Positions 46,091 through 56,891 of a stretch of 64,000 bases of DNA are shown one piece after another. A model generated the notes under the pieces. That model did no database searches, was not told the origin of the DNA, and worked only from the letters and a program-made list of their open reading frames with translations. The position numbers were made by a program, and so were the translations under genes. How positions within the stretch are numbered: position 1 is the first letter of the stretch; every line of letters starts with the position of its first letter. The stretch is from Piezodorus guildinii (taxonomy: Eukaryota > Arthropoda > Insecta > Hemiptera > Pentatomidae), in assembly GCA_023052935.1 (NCBI GenBank), contig CM041292.1, positions 102,553,906 to 102,617,905 of the forward strand. The letters run 5' to 3'.

Positions 46091-47809
46091 ATCAGTGGAT
46101 CATCACAGAGACTTGACACAAAGCTGATCACGGTTCACCTTGAAATGATCCTTGGAACTCATTGGGACTAAAACTTCTTACTTATATGACCTTTGAACCT
46201 CATGATACTAAGCAGAAGAATGATTCAAAAGAAGCCAGTCTGTCACTAATATGTGGGTGGGTTATCCTGGCAGTGTTTTTTTTTAATCTTAATTTAGGAC
46301 CAAAATTCTGACTCATGAGATAATTACACCGACTTTGTGGTGGATATTATTAGACCTACAGCTTTCTGTTAGCCATCAAATTAAACCTCATTTAATGTTC
46401 CATAATGTAGTGGGTAACATACATCTAACAGTCACTGACATTACGTCATTTCAGGTGCGCAAGTGTGAATTTTTAGATCTACTGCCGCAACCCTCCCACG
46501 TATGAGTGGCAGACTGCGACCTTTTATGTGTATTTCCGACTAGTACTATGATGTTAAAAGGAAGTTCATGGCCATATAAATCAGAATTTCTACATTGTCA
46601 TCTTTTAATTTTTTAAGGACACCAGTTTGCAATCCAACTCCTTTGAAATAGGAGACGAGGATTTTTTGGATTTACATAATGCATGTATCCCATAAAACTT
46701 ACTTAAATGTTGGTCAAATGGTTTGCTATTTTTTAGCTGGCACACAGTCTTATTTATTTTTTTCCAGAAGCACCTATTTCTTCACACATGTAGGTGTAAT
46801 TTAATAATGTTTCAGATCATTTACACAATGAAGAGTTTGGTAGATTTATAGATTTAGCTTGGCGACATTTTGAAACTGGCCTGTCTTAGTTAACATTCTA
46901 ATCTAATGATGGTCATGACGTAATTAAGTTATGAACATTTTTTTCATAACAAAATTTAAATGTCCCCTTCTGAGTAAAGATGCTCACTTATGATTTGTCA
47001 TTCATGGTGACTATACTATAACATTTTAATCTGCAGACAAAAATGTTAGACTTGGAAGAATAGATTATCAATTCTAACTAAACACAATGTTTCTGAACAG
47101 TTGAAATTCTTATTTAAAACCCTAAAGAAGCCAGCAGTATGGCTGTTGAATCTTAGGTGAAAGAGTTGAAAACAATCAAAACTAGAATACAAATAAGAAG
47201 ATATTAGGTCTTAGCTTACCTTTAAGCCCAAACTTAACATTGTTGCTAAATATCCATAGATGAAATGGACGAACCTCATAGAAGAAAATAACTAAGCTTC
47301 GACTCAGTGGGTAAGAAGTTCATAGCAAACATTTACTTTGATAGTAAAGTTTATGTACTAAGCCTCTTCCAAAACATTTTTATGCATTCAACTGAAAATA
47401 TTTCAGAATATTCTTATTCTTATTTTATACATTAATTATTATCAGTTAAGAAGATGCTACATAGTTATTCCCTGAAACTCGCTAGGATGTGAAGTTTTAT
47501 ATGATCTTCAAACTTGAATTGTGTTGCTTCACCAAAGTTTCAGCTGCTGATATTGTTATAGTTGTCACAATCGCAAAATTATTAACTTACTCGGTATTCT
47601 TTAATTTTAAGTGTTTTATTTAGTTACACTAAACTCCTATTAATTATATAAAAGTAGGAACTATACAACCTGAAATAGATTTATAAAATTCAAATGTAAG
47701 ATAAAATAATGTCAATTAGTTCTCAATTTATATTTGGTTGCCTATTGAGTCTTCTGTAAAACATTACAGGCTATTAGGTTTCCACTATAGTAAATCATGT
47801 TTCAGATAA
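46091..47809. other. AT-rich intergenic sequence
   Basis: No gene, RNA or repeat boundary was recognised. Confidence 0.4.
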
Positions 47810-48060
47810 CTGAACTTATGGTGGTCTTGGTTTATTTCAGGACATACAATATGCAATATGCATACATCGTCTGGAGAGGGAAGCGTCTCTCTGAAACAGA
47901 TGTGGAGTGCATGGATGCCTTGGTTTTCTTTTTGGCCAATTAATTTTTTATAAAAAGTGCGAATAAGATTGGCACAATTTCCTACAGACAACTGATACAA
48001 GGATTTCCTCAAGGATTTTTACTGAGTCCAATACTCTTCTCCTTATTGATAAATAAGCCG
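47810..48060 (+). mobile_element. RT remnant, motif B region
   Basis: SYRQLIQGFPQGFLLSPILF followed by SLLINKP on the + strand matches the GVPQGS.LSP.LF.L.IND region of non-LTR reverse transcriptases. The upstream coding sequence has decayed. Confidence 0.6.
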
Positions 48061-48559
48061 TTTATTTTGCAAGTGGCCTTAGTCCATTTATACTTAAATT
48101 GAGATATTTTTTGTTTAAATGAACTCAATGATCATCAAACTAATGCCTTTTTCTAAAAACTGATGTTAACCTGTTTGTTTGTTTTGGTTTTAAGGCATAA
48201 AACACCTAGAACTTCAACCTGTTAAATACTAATTAATTAAAATTACCTTTATCACAGCCTTCTTTGGATTTCCACTGCTTCAGTATTATTATTACAGCAT
48301 CTAAAAATAGCCCATAGGGGAATGGAAAAATACAGATCTTTGAGTTATAATTGGTAAATCCAGGGCCACTCCTTTTAAAGATAAGCAAATTCAGATTATA
48401 ATCTAGACATTAACCTTTAAAAGAGATATAAGTATATTTTACTTATTGGAACCACTTAAAAAATCATCTTAGGATGTTCCTTAGAGAGCCTTTTCCTTTG
48501 ATGCCCTCAGGATCACATCTTCCATTTTCCAAATACCCGACCGTTTTCCCTAGTGAACC

Positions 48560-48880
48560 ACAAATTTTGAAAGTGAATTTCATGCTATTTCGATTCCTGC
48601 TTTAAAGACGGTTGCAGATTCATAAACAGGTTGACTTCTCAGCAGCTTCCAGACCAAGGAACTGGACCATCATGCACGCTATCAGATCATGGAGAAAGTG
48701 ATGTTTAGTAGAAATATTTTTCTTCTGTGGATTTCGACTAAATGTGGGTTGCACACTATGAGATGGCAGACGTTCTTACAAAAGAGGGTGTAAATAAATT
48801 ATAGATAGAGAATAATCCATCGTATCATAGAGCAAGAAAAATGATAATAATAAACTCAACCCCAGGAACTGCTTGAGGAA
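48560..48880 (+). mobile_element. LINE RNase H-like remnant
   Basis: MWVAHYEMADVLTKEGVNKL (about 48741-48800) resembles the HVGI.GNE.AD.LAKEG motif of the RNase H domain found in some LINEs. It lies about 0.7 kb after the RT remnant at 47810-48060 in the same orientation, so the two may be one old copy. Confidence 0.5.
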
Positions 48881-49209
48881 CATATAAATGTTTCTTTAAA
48901 TAAAAAAATGTGCCGTGTGTATTACAAGACGACCGATGCGTCCTAATATATACCGTTGAAAGAGGAAATAGCACAATCCCGATTGATCACCAACACGACT
49001 TTCTGGAAATATTTACCTACGATGTGTTGGCTGAATCCTCCAACTGTATCCTCAGCATCAACAAGTTGCATAATATTAGGATGCTAGAAGACTCATGGTG
49101 TACGTCGAGAATCAAGATAAAAAAAATATATTGTCGTATTACGGAGAAATGAACAGATTGTAGTAAGTATACTATGATGTTACATACTTAACAATATTAT
49201 TGGGTAGGG
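48881..49209. other. Spacer between LINE remnants
   Basis: An 80-codon frame at 48910-49152 has no recognisable domain. It may be LINE-derived, because it lies between LINE remnants, but I cannot show this. Confidence 0.3.
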
Positions 49210-49370
49210 TCAGCTAGTTGAGTAGATTGGGTATAAGCTCGGCTTCCGCAAATATCGATAGATCATGTCAACGAGCTGTATTAAAAGCTGTTTAAATTGA
49301 CTTAAAAAAAGTTTTTAATACTTGACCAACGGTCAGAACTATACTCTAGTCCAATGGATGTGTATATCAA
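49210..49370 (+). mobile_element. RT fragment, motif A region
   Basis: LGFRKYR, then RAVLKAV.IDLKKVFNT on the + strand fits the GFR..RS...(F/V)DLKKAFDT order of LINE RTs, with a stop and a frameshift. Because motif A lies downstream of the motif B and RNase H remnants, this is a separate copy. Confidence 0.45.
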
Positions 49371-49596
49371 ATCAGCTAAATATAAAATAATTTAATATTT
49401 TATATTACATATAAAATAATATTTTTCTTTATATTCCGTGGACAGTAAGTATTATGAATACTCTTCCTCAAAAAAAAAAAAATAATAATAATAATAATAA
49501 AATTAAAAAAAAAAATATTGCACTAGATCTGGGTTATTTATTTTATCACTGAATATTTTTAAAACAGCCATTTCGCGTTTAAAATTGTTAAAACTT

Positions 49597-49735
49597 ATTG
49601 TATTTTAATAATAGTATATGATATTGTATTTTAATAATAGTATATGATATTGTATTTTAATAACAGTATATGACATTGTATTTTAATTATAGTATATGAT
49701 ATTGTATTTTAATAATAGTACTATGATGTTGTGAT
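49597..49735 (+). repeat. 26-bp tandem repeat, about five units
   Basis: The unit is ATTGTATTTTAATAATAGTA followed by TATGAT, with one or two substitutions per copy. It is AT-rich and non-coding. Confidence 0.9.
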
Positions 49736-50013
49736 TACATTCACATGTAAAACGAATCGAATCCTTTTAATTTTTAAGTCATTGCGGTACTGGAAGTGAC
49801 TGTCTTTAACCTGTTAGAAAAAAATCTACATCGATTATGTTTGGTGGTTTTTTTTTTTAAATTTTTATAACAAAAATCCATGTTGCAATATTAGTCATTA
49901 AGTATGTAACTGAATGAAATGTTTTTCAGGTCTAATTATTTATAAGGAACAATTTTTTGAAACAACAACCTGTAATATTTTTGGATTGACTTTATAGCAT
50001 AAGTCGGAGTAGG
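49736..50013. other. AT-rich spacer
   Basis: No feature was recognised. Confidence 0.4.
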
Positions 50014-51190
50014 TAGGGATTGCAATCCGGCGTCATTTTCAATCCGGCTGGATCTGGTCCCAAATTTCATCAATCCGGACGGATGCGGCCGGATTCGGGT
50101 GGCTTGACAAAATCAGGTTGATTTTCATTTTTCGGTCCAAGATGAACTGTTAGTATGTTATTCGAGTATAATTGTATTCATCATAGGAAGTTTATAAAAT
50201 AAAAGTTATGTTAGGATTAGATATGGAGCAAAAATTAAAGTTTAGTAGTTTAGGTAACTAGTAAAATTTGAATGGCAATTAAAACAGTCGGCTATTGATT
50301 ACTATTTGCTGAACATAAAGAATATTTGTTTTCTACCACTTTTTTTCCTAAATAAAAATTGATTTTTGATAATATATACTAAAGTTGTTAGTACTTACAT
50401 ACTATTTGAAAAAAAAAATTGTCAGAAGAATAATTTAAAGATTTATACTTATAACACAACCTCATTATTGTGATAATTATGCCATTCATTAGATATATTC
50501 ATCAAAAAATGATTGTGTATATCATTAATATAAGACTTGTTTGTGATTGTTAGCTTTATTAAATAATTTAAAATTGTTATCACGATTTCCATCTAAATTA
50601 ATTATATATTAATTATAAAGCATAATTATATACGATTTTATAAAGTAACTTAATAAATGAATTGAGCTATCTGAGAAAGTAAAGTAAGGGAAGACGTGAG
50701 CAGTAACGTAGCTCAGTCTTCCTAGATTTCAATAGATTTTTAAGCAATGTTTCATATAATTCAGTACCATAACACTTGAGTGAGTCAGTACGTGAGTGAG
50801 CAATTTCTCTAAAAAAAAAAATTAGAGTTGTTTCAGAAGTTCCTCTACAGCCAACTTATAGGATGCTATAGCTCGTGTATATCCAAGATAATAATATCTG
50901 TTTACTTACATTTAGGCGAAGCACCGACCACACAAAAACACATGAACTGTCTTATGAAAGGCGAAGGAATGATGCTGGACTGAACTGATAACGTGATGTA
51001 ATTTGGTCTCGAACGACACCACCATACATGTACACCAAATGTAACGCATTTAAAGTACTTTTTTTTAAATTAAACTACACTATTTTTGGCCAAAAATTGC
51101 TATAATCGGATCCGGTATGTTATTGACGGATCCGGTTAACGTATAATGATGCCGGATTACCGGATCCGGTTTTCTGGATTGCAATCCCTA
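50014..51190. mobile_element. hAT-type non-autonomous element (1177 bp)
   Basis: The ends are TAGGGATTGCAATCC and its exact inverse GGATTGCAATCCCTA (15 bp), a typical hAT terminal repeat. Subterminal AATCCGG/GGATCCGG motifs are clustered at both ends. The flanks GGAGTAGG (50006-50013) and GGAGAAGG (51191-51198) are an 8-bp target duplication with one mismatch, the length produced by hAT transposases. The interior has no transposase ORF. Confidence 0.85.
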
Positions 51191-51618
51191 GGAGAAGGGC
51201 AGAAGAATGAAAACTGAAGTAAAACCGTTTAACGAGTTTATATCTACATATCATTTTAATATTAATTTTTGTTGGTTCTTAGACTCTTACTTCTTTAAAC
51301 AGTTGTTTTCTATAACTAATCGTTATCGAACTAACGTCAGTTTTAAAAATTTAGTTTTTTTTACAGGGTTGCATAAATGTATTCGAATTAATATAAAAAT
51401 TTTAAGCTGCATTCTTCATATTATTGAAATGTCAAATTTTCTAGTTCACTCTAGAAATTCATAAGTGACATGTTTGTATACTCATCATATGTCAAATTAA
51501 TAACATAATGGCGGCAAGTACGTATTTGCCGTCTGGATTTTGCAGGCTTCTAAATTAGTTACAGGCACAGTAAGTTGTTCATTCTGTGGAAGAGTAGTAT
51601 TATGATTCCATTGTGGCT
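51191..51618 (+). promoter_or_regulatory. DNAJC4-like gene 5' region
   Basis: ATAATGGCGGC at 51505-51515 is one base off the YY1/Pho element AANATGGCGGC. It overlaps a near-perfect 20-bp palindrome at 51512-51531 (CGGCAAGTACGTATTTGCCG). A small uORF (51602-51622, six residues) overlaps the main start as CTATGA. The transcription start is not defined. Confidence 0.35.
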
Positions 51619-54600
51619 ATGAACTATAACTTGCGCATCATTGCTAGTAGATGCCATCCAAATCATTGGTTTCCCCTTACAACCTTCAGAAGGTGATGTA
51701 ACCAAATATTAGTTTTTTATTAATTATTTTGTGAGTATAGTATTTGTTAATTTGAAGTTTTACAGATTCTTTAGTCAATCCTACTATGATGTTTTGAAAG
51801 TTTCACCAACATGCTCTGCAAAGGAAATAAGAGAAGCATTTCTGCTTCTTTCAAAACAGGTTATATTTCTAGAATTTTATGATTTAATTTGAGTTTATAA
51901 TTCCTTTAAAGTGTTTGTTATTTGTTTAGACCCACCCTGATAAACACTTGAATGACCCTTCTATGCATGAAAAATTTGTTCGACTAAATGAAGCATACTC
52001 AACATTAATTAATCCTTCATCAAGACGTGCTTATGATTTGACATTGTACAATGAGCGTAAATTGAATCCACCTTATGACAGACCTTATTCACACACTTAT
52101 TCTGGTCGAAAGTCAACTTATGAAAATTATCAGTCTTCTAGAAGGTTACTTAATTTATTTTGTTTTATTAATATGTTTAGTTTTGACTGTATTTTATTGA
52201 AATTTTAAATTTGACAGCTCGCAAAGTACCAGTTCTGGTTATTACAAAGACCCATTTTCGTGGGATTTCAAATCCAGAACTGACTCAAAGTATGGACAGC
52301 GCTTTACCAGTGGAATAGATGGAATGAAAAAATTCTCCAATACTGTAATTGTCAGTTGTTTACTTGCAATAACTGTTGTTGGTGCTATCGTTCAGATATT
52401 AGCTATAAGGTAATTATTATTTATTTCTATGATATTAAATAAGTTGGATTTTTTTTTTTTCAAATATTCTGTTATATAGATTTCAATATCAGGGGAGTTG
52501 TAGCCTACTGTAGTAATAAATTAGAACTCTTTATGTGTTTAGATTCTTTATCGTAGAGAGCAATTAAAGCAGTCTTTTTTTTTTTTTTTTTGGCTTTATT
52601 CTCTTGAACATTGCTTGACATGTTGAAATTTGATCAAACCATTCCTTTTTAAGTGCATTTTCGATCTCAATTTAGAAAAAGAAACATATACTGTTACAAC
52701 CTATAGAGTTTTATTAGTTCAGAACTTTATATTAAAATAGTTTCTTGCACTGCAGTTGGACAAGGAGAGGATTTGTTTAGGGTGATTGCCAGCCATCATG
52801 TTTCTGATCAAATTAAGTAAGCAGACTCTTAATCTATACAGGCTTAAGATGTACTGACCATGACTGATCAATAGAATAATCAGTTATCTGCTACATCCAG
52901 ACTCCCCACCCAAACTTGAAAATAAGATGTAATTTTAGCTGAGCTACTTCTCTCTCAAGCCTGTAAAATAATACATGTTTTCGATTTTTCCAAACTATGA
53001 TTGATGATACAGATTAGAGCTTTTTTTTTTTCTTCTCTGCTTTAGTATTTATATTTTTTCTATTTTATATGATGTTCTAGGCATTTAATGAAGCCCATAA
53101 TTCTTATTGTCAATGATCCGAGAAATGTTTCTTCCAAATCTTTTTTCTGTTGCTACAAACTTTAGCTGACTCACTATCACTTTACCCTCTTGTAAACTAT
53201 GCCTGCATAAAACTTTGTATGTTGGAATTCTGTGCTTATGTCAAACAGTTTTTGAAGTACTATTATAGTTTGAAATTATAGTCATAAGCCTGAAAGCTAT
53301 TTGATTAGCATTCTGAAGACTGAAAGGCAATTTTCCCTTTTTCTTTTACATGGATTTACTGATGAATTGGATAATTATGGTTATGAAGATGTTATCTGAA
53401 GGCTTGTTAGGTACTTACATATAAAAATACGTTGGTTCATTTAACAACATTTTGTGGTGCTACTGTGGCTAATCAGACGATACTACATAACAAAATCCTA
53501 AATTTTGCATATTCAGGTTTAATTAGATAGGAATCTTTAATGAATATCTGACATTGCCCCGGTTTGGGACCACCATTTTACATCCCCTCCAAAGGAAAGC
53601 ATAACCAAGGATTTTTTACTCCTTTTGAAAATACTAATCCCATTGCTGGTTTTAAATCTGCGACCTTCTACATAAAAGGCTGTTATGCTACCTACTACAC
53701 CACAGAAGACCCCATTTATAAAATTTATGTTTGGTAGTCTATATAAACATATCAAAGCATTTTGTATATCCTATTCTGTTTAAGTTATTCGGTTGGATTT
53801 TGTTTGAAAAGAATGATGAGGGAAATTTTCTTGCTAAAAATTAACTTTTTTATTATTTCATTAATTACTTGTGTTTTAAGGCTTTTTAAGATGCTGAAAA
53901 CAGATATATGCTTTATTCTTAAAAAAATGCCCCTGAAAATATCTCCATTAAAATTAAATTTTTTATTCAAAATACAAAAAAATTCATTGTTTGTGAATTA
54001 TGTTTTTTTGTAGATGTAGAATATTAGGAGTAAAATAGGATACAACTAGGCAGGGCATTTGTCCTTATTTTTGGATGCAAAATTATAAAAAAAAAAGAAA
54101 AGAAGTTTCAAGTTTGTTTCTCATGTGCTGTGTTCTCTGTTCCTCGACACCATTTGACGATAAAAGTGATGGTAATTTGAAGATGCCTATGTGATTTAAT
54201 TCTAGTAACACTCTCTTTTAGATCCCTTAAAAGAGGGCTGATATAATACTTATGTTATACTTTTTAGGAGAAGAATTTTTATCTTAGAATAAGAAAAATC
54301 TGTCCTAAGCAAATTGTATTCTATATTGTTCTGATATGTTTTCTCTTATTCTACAGTCTAGCCTTGTATTAAATTATATTTTTATAGCTAAGTATTGGTT
54401 TTAGACGCAGCTTTTTACTGAATCAAGAGAAAATGCTAGAAAGGAGTCATCAAGTTAGCCTTCTTCATAAACAAGCTAGAGAGAGAGCAAAACTTTATGG
54501 AAATGCTCACCAGATTGAAGTTTTAAAAAAGAATTTAGGTATTTCTTATGATTCAGAACTGGTTGAATCAAATATCCGTGATAAAAAGCTTGAAGGTAGT

Positions 54601-54866
54601 ACAGCTGATCCTCTTTTAAACAATGTGGATCCAACAAGAGAATTAGATTTAAAAGGTAAGAATCCAATATTGCCCACTAATGAAGGAAAACATGATATAC
54701 CTAGAGCAGGAAAAACTGGAGAATGTGCCATTCATGGTTCTCCATTATATTGTGCGGTACACCATAAAGTAAAAAATGATCCTAATAAAGTTCCTAAAAC
54801 TGGACTGAAAATAATGCAGTGCATACTTGTAAAAGGTGTAAGAAGTGTGGTCATTCAGTTAAATAA
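51619..54866 (+). CDS. DNAJC4-like J-domain membrane protein
   Basis: A J-domain co-chaperone that stimulates Hsp70, probably membrane-bound. Exons: 51619-51692, 51766-51859, 51930-52144, 52218-52409, then 54405 onward. The N-terminus is Arg-rich with no acidic residue (MNYNLRIIASRCHPNHWF), like a mitochondrial presequence. The J-domain spans about 29-100 (SYYDVLKVSPTCSAKEIREA, HPD at 58-60, KFVRLNEAYSTLINPSSRRA). One membrane helix lies at about 171-190 (VIVSCLLAITVVGAIVQILA). The part after it (LHKQARERAKLYGN) matches the ARARA...GI region of DNAJC4. The 3' end is uncertain: the direct frame runs to a stop at 54901-54903, while an alternative frame ends HTCKRCKKCGHSVK with its stop at 54864-54866, overlapping AATAAA. 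The second is reached by a 54655/54820 splice or by a 1-nt assembly error. Upstream in-frame stop at 51595. Exons 1-4 are firm, the C-terminus is not. Confidence 0.85.
53437..53714 (-). mobile_element. tRNA-derived SINE in DNAJC4-like intron 4
   Basis: On the - strand it follows the SINE at 10555-10833 from the head (GTAGGTAGCATAACAGCC, AGGTCGCAGATTTAAAACC) through GGAGGGGATGTAAAATGGTG and AGGATTTTGTTATGTAGTAT to GCCACAGTAGCACC. It is diverged and antisense to the host gene, inside the 2 kb fourth intron. Confidence 0.75.
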
Positions 54867-54867
54867 A
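54862..54867 (+). other. Poly(A) signal of the DNAJC4-like gene
   Basis: AATAAA is followed within 20-45 bases by a T/GT-rich element (TGTTGTTTTTGTTTTCATTT). Cleavage near 54885 would remove the stop codon of the directly continuing frame at 54901, which favours the alternative frame. Confidence 0.5.
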
Positions 54868-54903
54868 TATGCTCTTATCCTGTTGTTTTTGTTTTCATTT
54901 TAA

Positions 54904-55226
54904 TTTTAAGTTGTTGAACACTGGATTTTTTACTGCCCTAGTATTTGAAAAAGAAAAATGGATAATATCGATCCACTGCTTACCTGTATTGAGTCTCTTG
55001 AACTCTTTTACGGTAGTGATTAAAGTGATATCTAGGAAACAAAGTAGATAGATTTGATTGATTGTCTACTGTATATTCCTTGAGGAAGGAAATATTATGC
55101 TAATAGTGTATTCTAAATATATAATATGCACTTAAGAGAATTTCACTTGGTTAAATCTTTTTAGGCAATTGTTACTTAGGACTACAGAATAAGTAAAAAA
55201 CATCAAGTTGATATTGAAATACTTAA
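54904..55226. other. AT-rich intergenic sequence
   Basis: No feature was recognised. Confidence 0.4.
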
Positions 55227-56212
55227 CACATTCAGTGTGGAAGGAGAAATCCGTAATTATCCACAAGTGCGTTATAGGGTCAATATGCCTCCTGAAAATT
55301 GATTAATTTCGGGAAAATCATTTGTTTTCTCACAACAAGGTTCAGGTGAGTATACCTTACCATGGCAGGAGGACTTTAATTGATTCATTCAAATGTTCAA
55401 TAACCTCATGGAAATTGTACTAAATTTTTTTTCTTTTCCTTTTTTAATCAAAACACTTTTTTACTTCATAAAATTAAATTTTATGATATTTTAGAAACAG
55501 GGAATGACTTTGATTTTTTTGTGAGGTTCGGTCTCCCTCTCACCTCATAAACATAACATTTTAATCACTCCATTCAGATCGGAGTTGTACAAGGCTGCCA
55601 GTTCTCTTATGGCGGAAGCTGAAATGGGAAGGCTTAGTTAAAAAAAACAAAAAAAACTTTAGAAATAAAAATAAGAAAACTCTTGGAAAGATCCAAACTG
55701 AAAAAGGTTCGAGCATTTTTGAAAGTTTACCTCTTAAGGCAGCAATACATGGTGAGAATTAAGGTATGTGTAGGTGAGGTAAAATTCTTGATTCGTAGGT
55801 GAAAGTGAATATCACATACTTTCAACATATTATGATAAATATTCAATTACCGAATTTTCTATATTACTTCATCATTCATTATTTTTACCTTTTATTATAA
55901 ATAATGTTTAATTTCTTGAAATGGAGTCTCTACAGTAAAGAACATGTTTTCACGATGTATATTATTACACTTGTTTGTTTTGATATAACCTTATTATTCA
56001 GTTTTTTATCTTTTTAAAAAAATAATATTTAATGACATTGTAGGATTTTTCTCTATATCATAAATTTATTTTTTAAAAGTAAGGCCTTCTCCCTTTCCTG
56101 CTACTTTCGTAAACACATACTATACTACACATACCCTAATTTTCACTGTGTATCACCGCCTTTACACACTCAGTACTAGTGAAAAGTTAGACCCCATACC
56201 GCAAGGAACGTG
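55227..56212. mobile_element. piggyBac-like MITE flanked by TTAA
   Basis: TTAA (55223-55226) precedes CACATTCAGTGTGG, and CCGCAAGGAACGTG precedes TTAA (56213-56216). The two ends are inverted repeats matching at 10 of 14 positions. TTAA target duplication is the hallmark of piggyBac. No transposase ORF is present in the 986 bp. A related fragment lies at 8560-8850. Confidence 0.6.
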
Positions 56213-56675
56213 TTAAACTGAGTATTGAAGAGAACATTCTATGACTTTTGCCCTATGCTTGAAAGAAAAAATTAAATATTGCAAGTTACAAAGATTTCAT
56301 TCACAATTAATATTGACAGTTTTAATATTATACACCATATAATATTACAATTTTTAATTTATTTTTTCAAATTACTTTACACTTCTTTATGAAACTGTCC
56401 TAAAGTTTTTTACTCGATTCCTATTCATAATAATACTTATTGTTGTTAATAAAATATTTGCAATTTTCTCTTATTTTTTTATTATACTTTTTATTTTTAC
56501 ATAAATAAATCTTTAATAACCTTTTGGGATATTTTTTTGCCTCATCTTCAGATTAACCAAATAAAATTAAAAAAAAAAAAATCAACAGAATCATATCTAA
56601 AACAAAACAAGTAATATTTAAAATTTATAATTTCATTTACTAATATCCTTATTCATAATAATTTTTCATAAATTA
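56213..56675. other. AT-rich intergenic sequence
   Basis: No feature was recognised. Confidence 0.4.
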
Positions 56676-56891
56676 TTTCATTGTACTTACAAAATTTTGT
56701 TTCCATATTGCAGAAATGTAGGCCATTTATATCATAATCACTTTACTTATATACGTCCCTTATACAATAATAATTTTGTCATTATTATTATTCCCTTATT
56801 GTTAAGGGACGTATGTTAGTGAAGTGATTATGATATAAATGGCCTATATTTCTGCAATATGGAAAAACAATTTTGTAGGTGCAATTGAAAT
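56676..56891. repeat. Long palindrome, 0.2 kb hairpin element
   Basis: The left arm (CCATATTGCAGAAATGTAGG, CCATTTATATCATAATCACT, ACGTCCCTTA) returns inverted in the right arm (TAAGGGACGTATG, AGTGATTATGATATAAATGG, CCTATATTTCTGCAATATGG). Arms are about 87 bp with few mismatches, around a loop of about 40 bases. It is probably a fold-back MITE. No flanking duplication was identified. Confidence 0.85.

Noticed and set aside
49597..49735. CRISPR-like array
   Set aside because: The units are contiguous with no spacers; it is an AT-rich tandem repeat in a eukaryotic genome.
51508..51569. ATG GCG GCA start as exon 1 of the DNAJC4-like gene
   Set aside because: Its frame meets TAG before the GTAAGT donor; the ATG at 51619 joins the J-domain exon in the right phase.
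53762..54013. 83-codon + strand frame in the DNAJC4-like intron 4
   Set aside because: Low-complexity Leu/Phe/Lys composition, overlapped by an equal frame on the other strand, and no splice phase fits.
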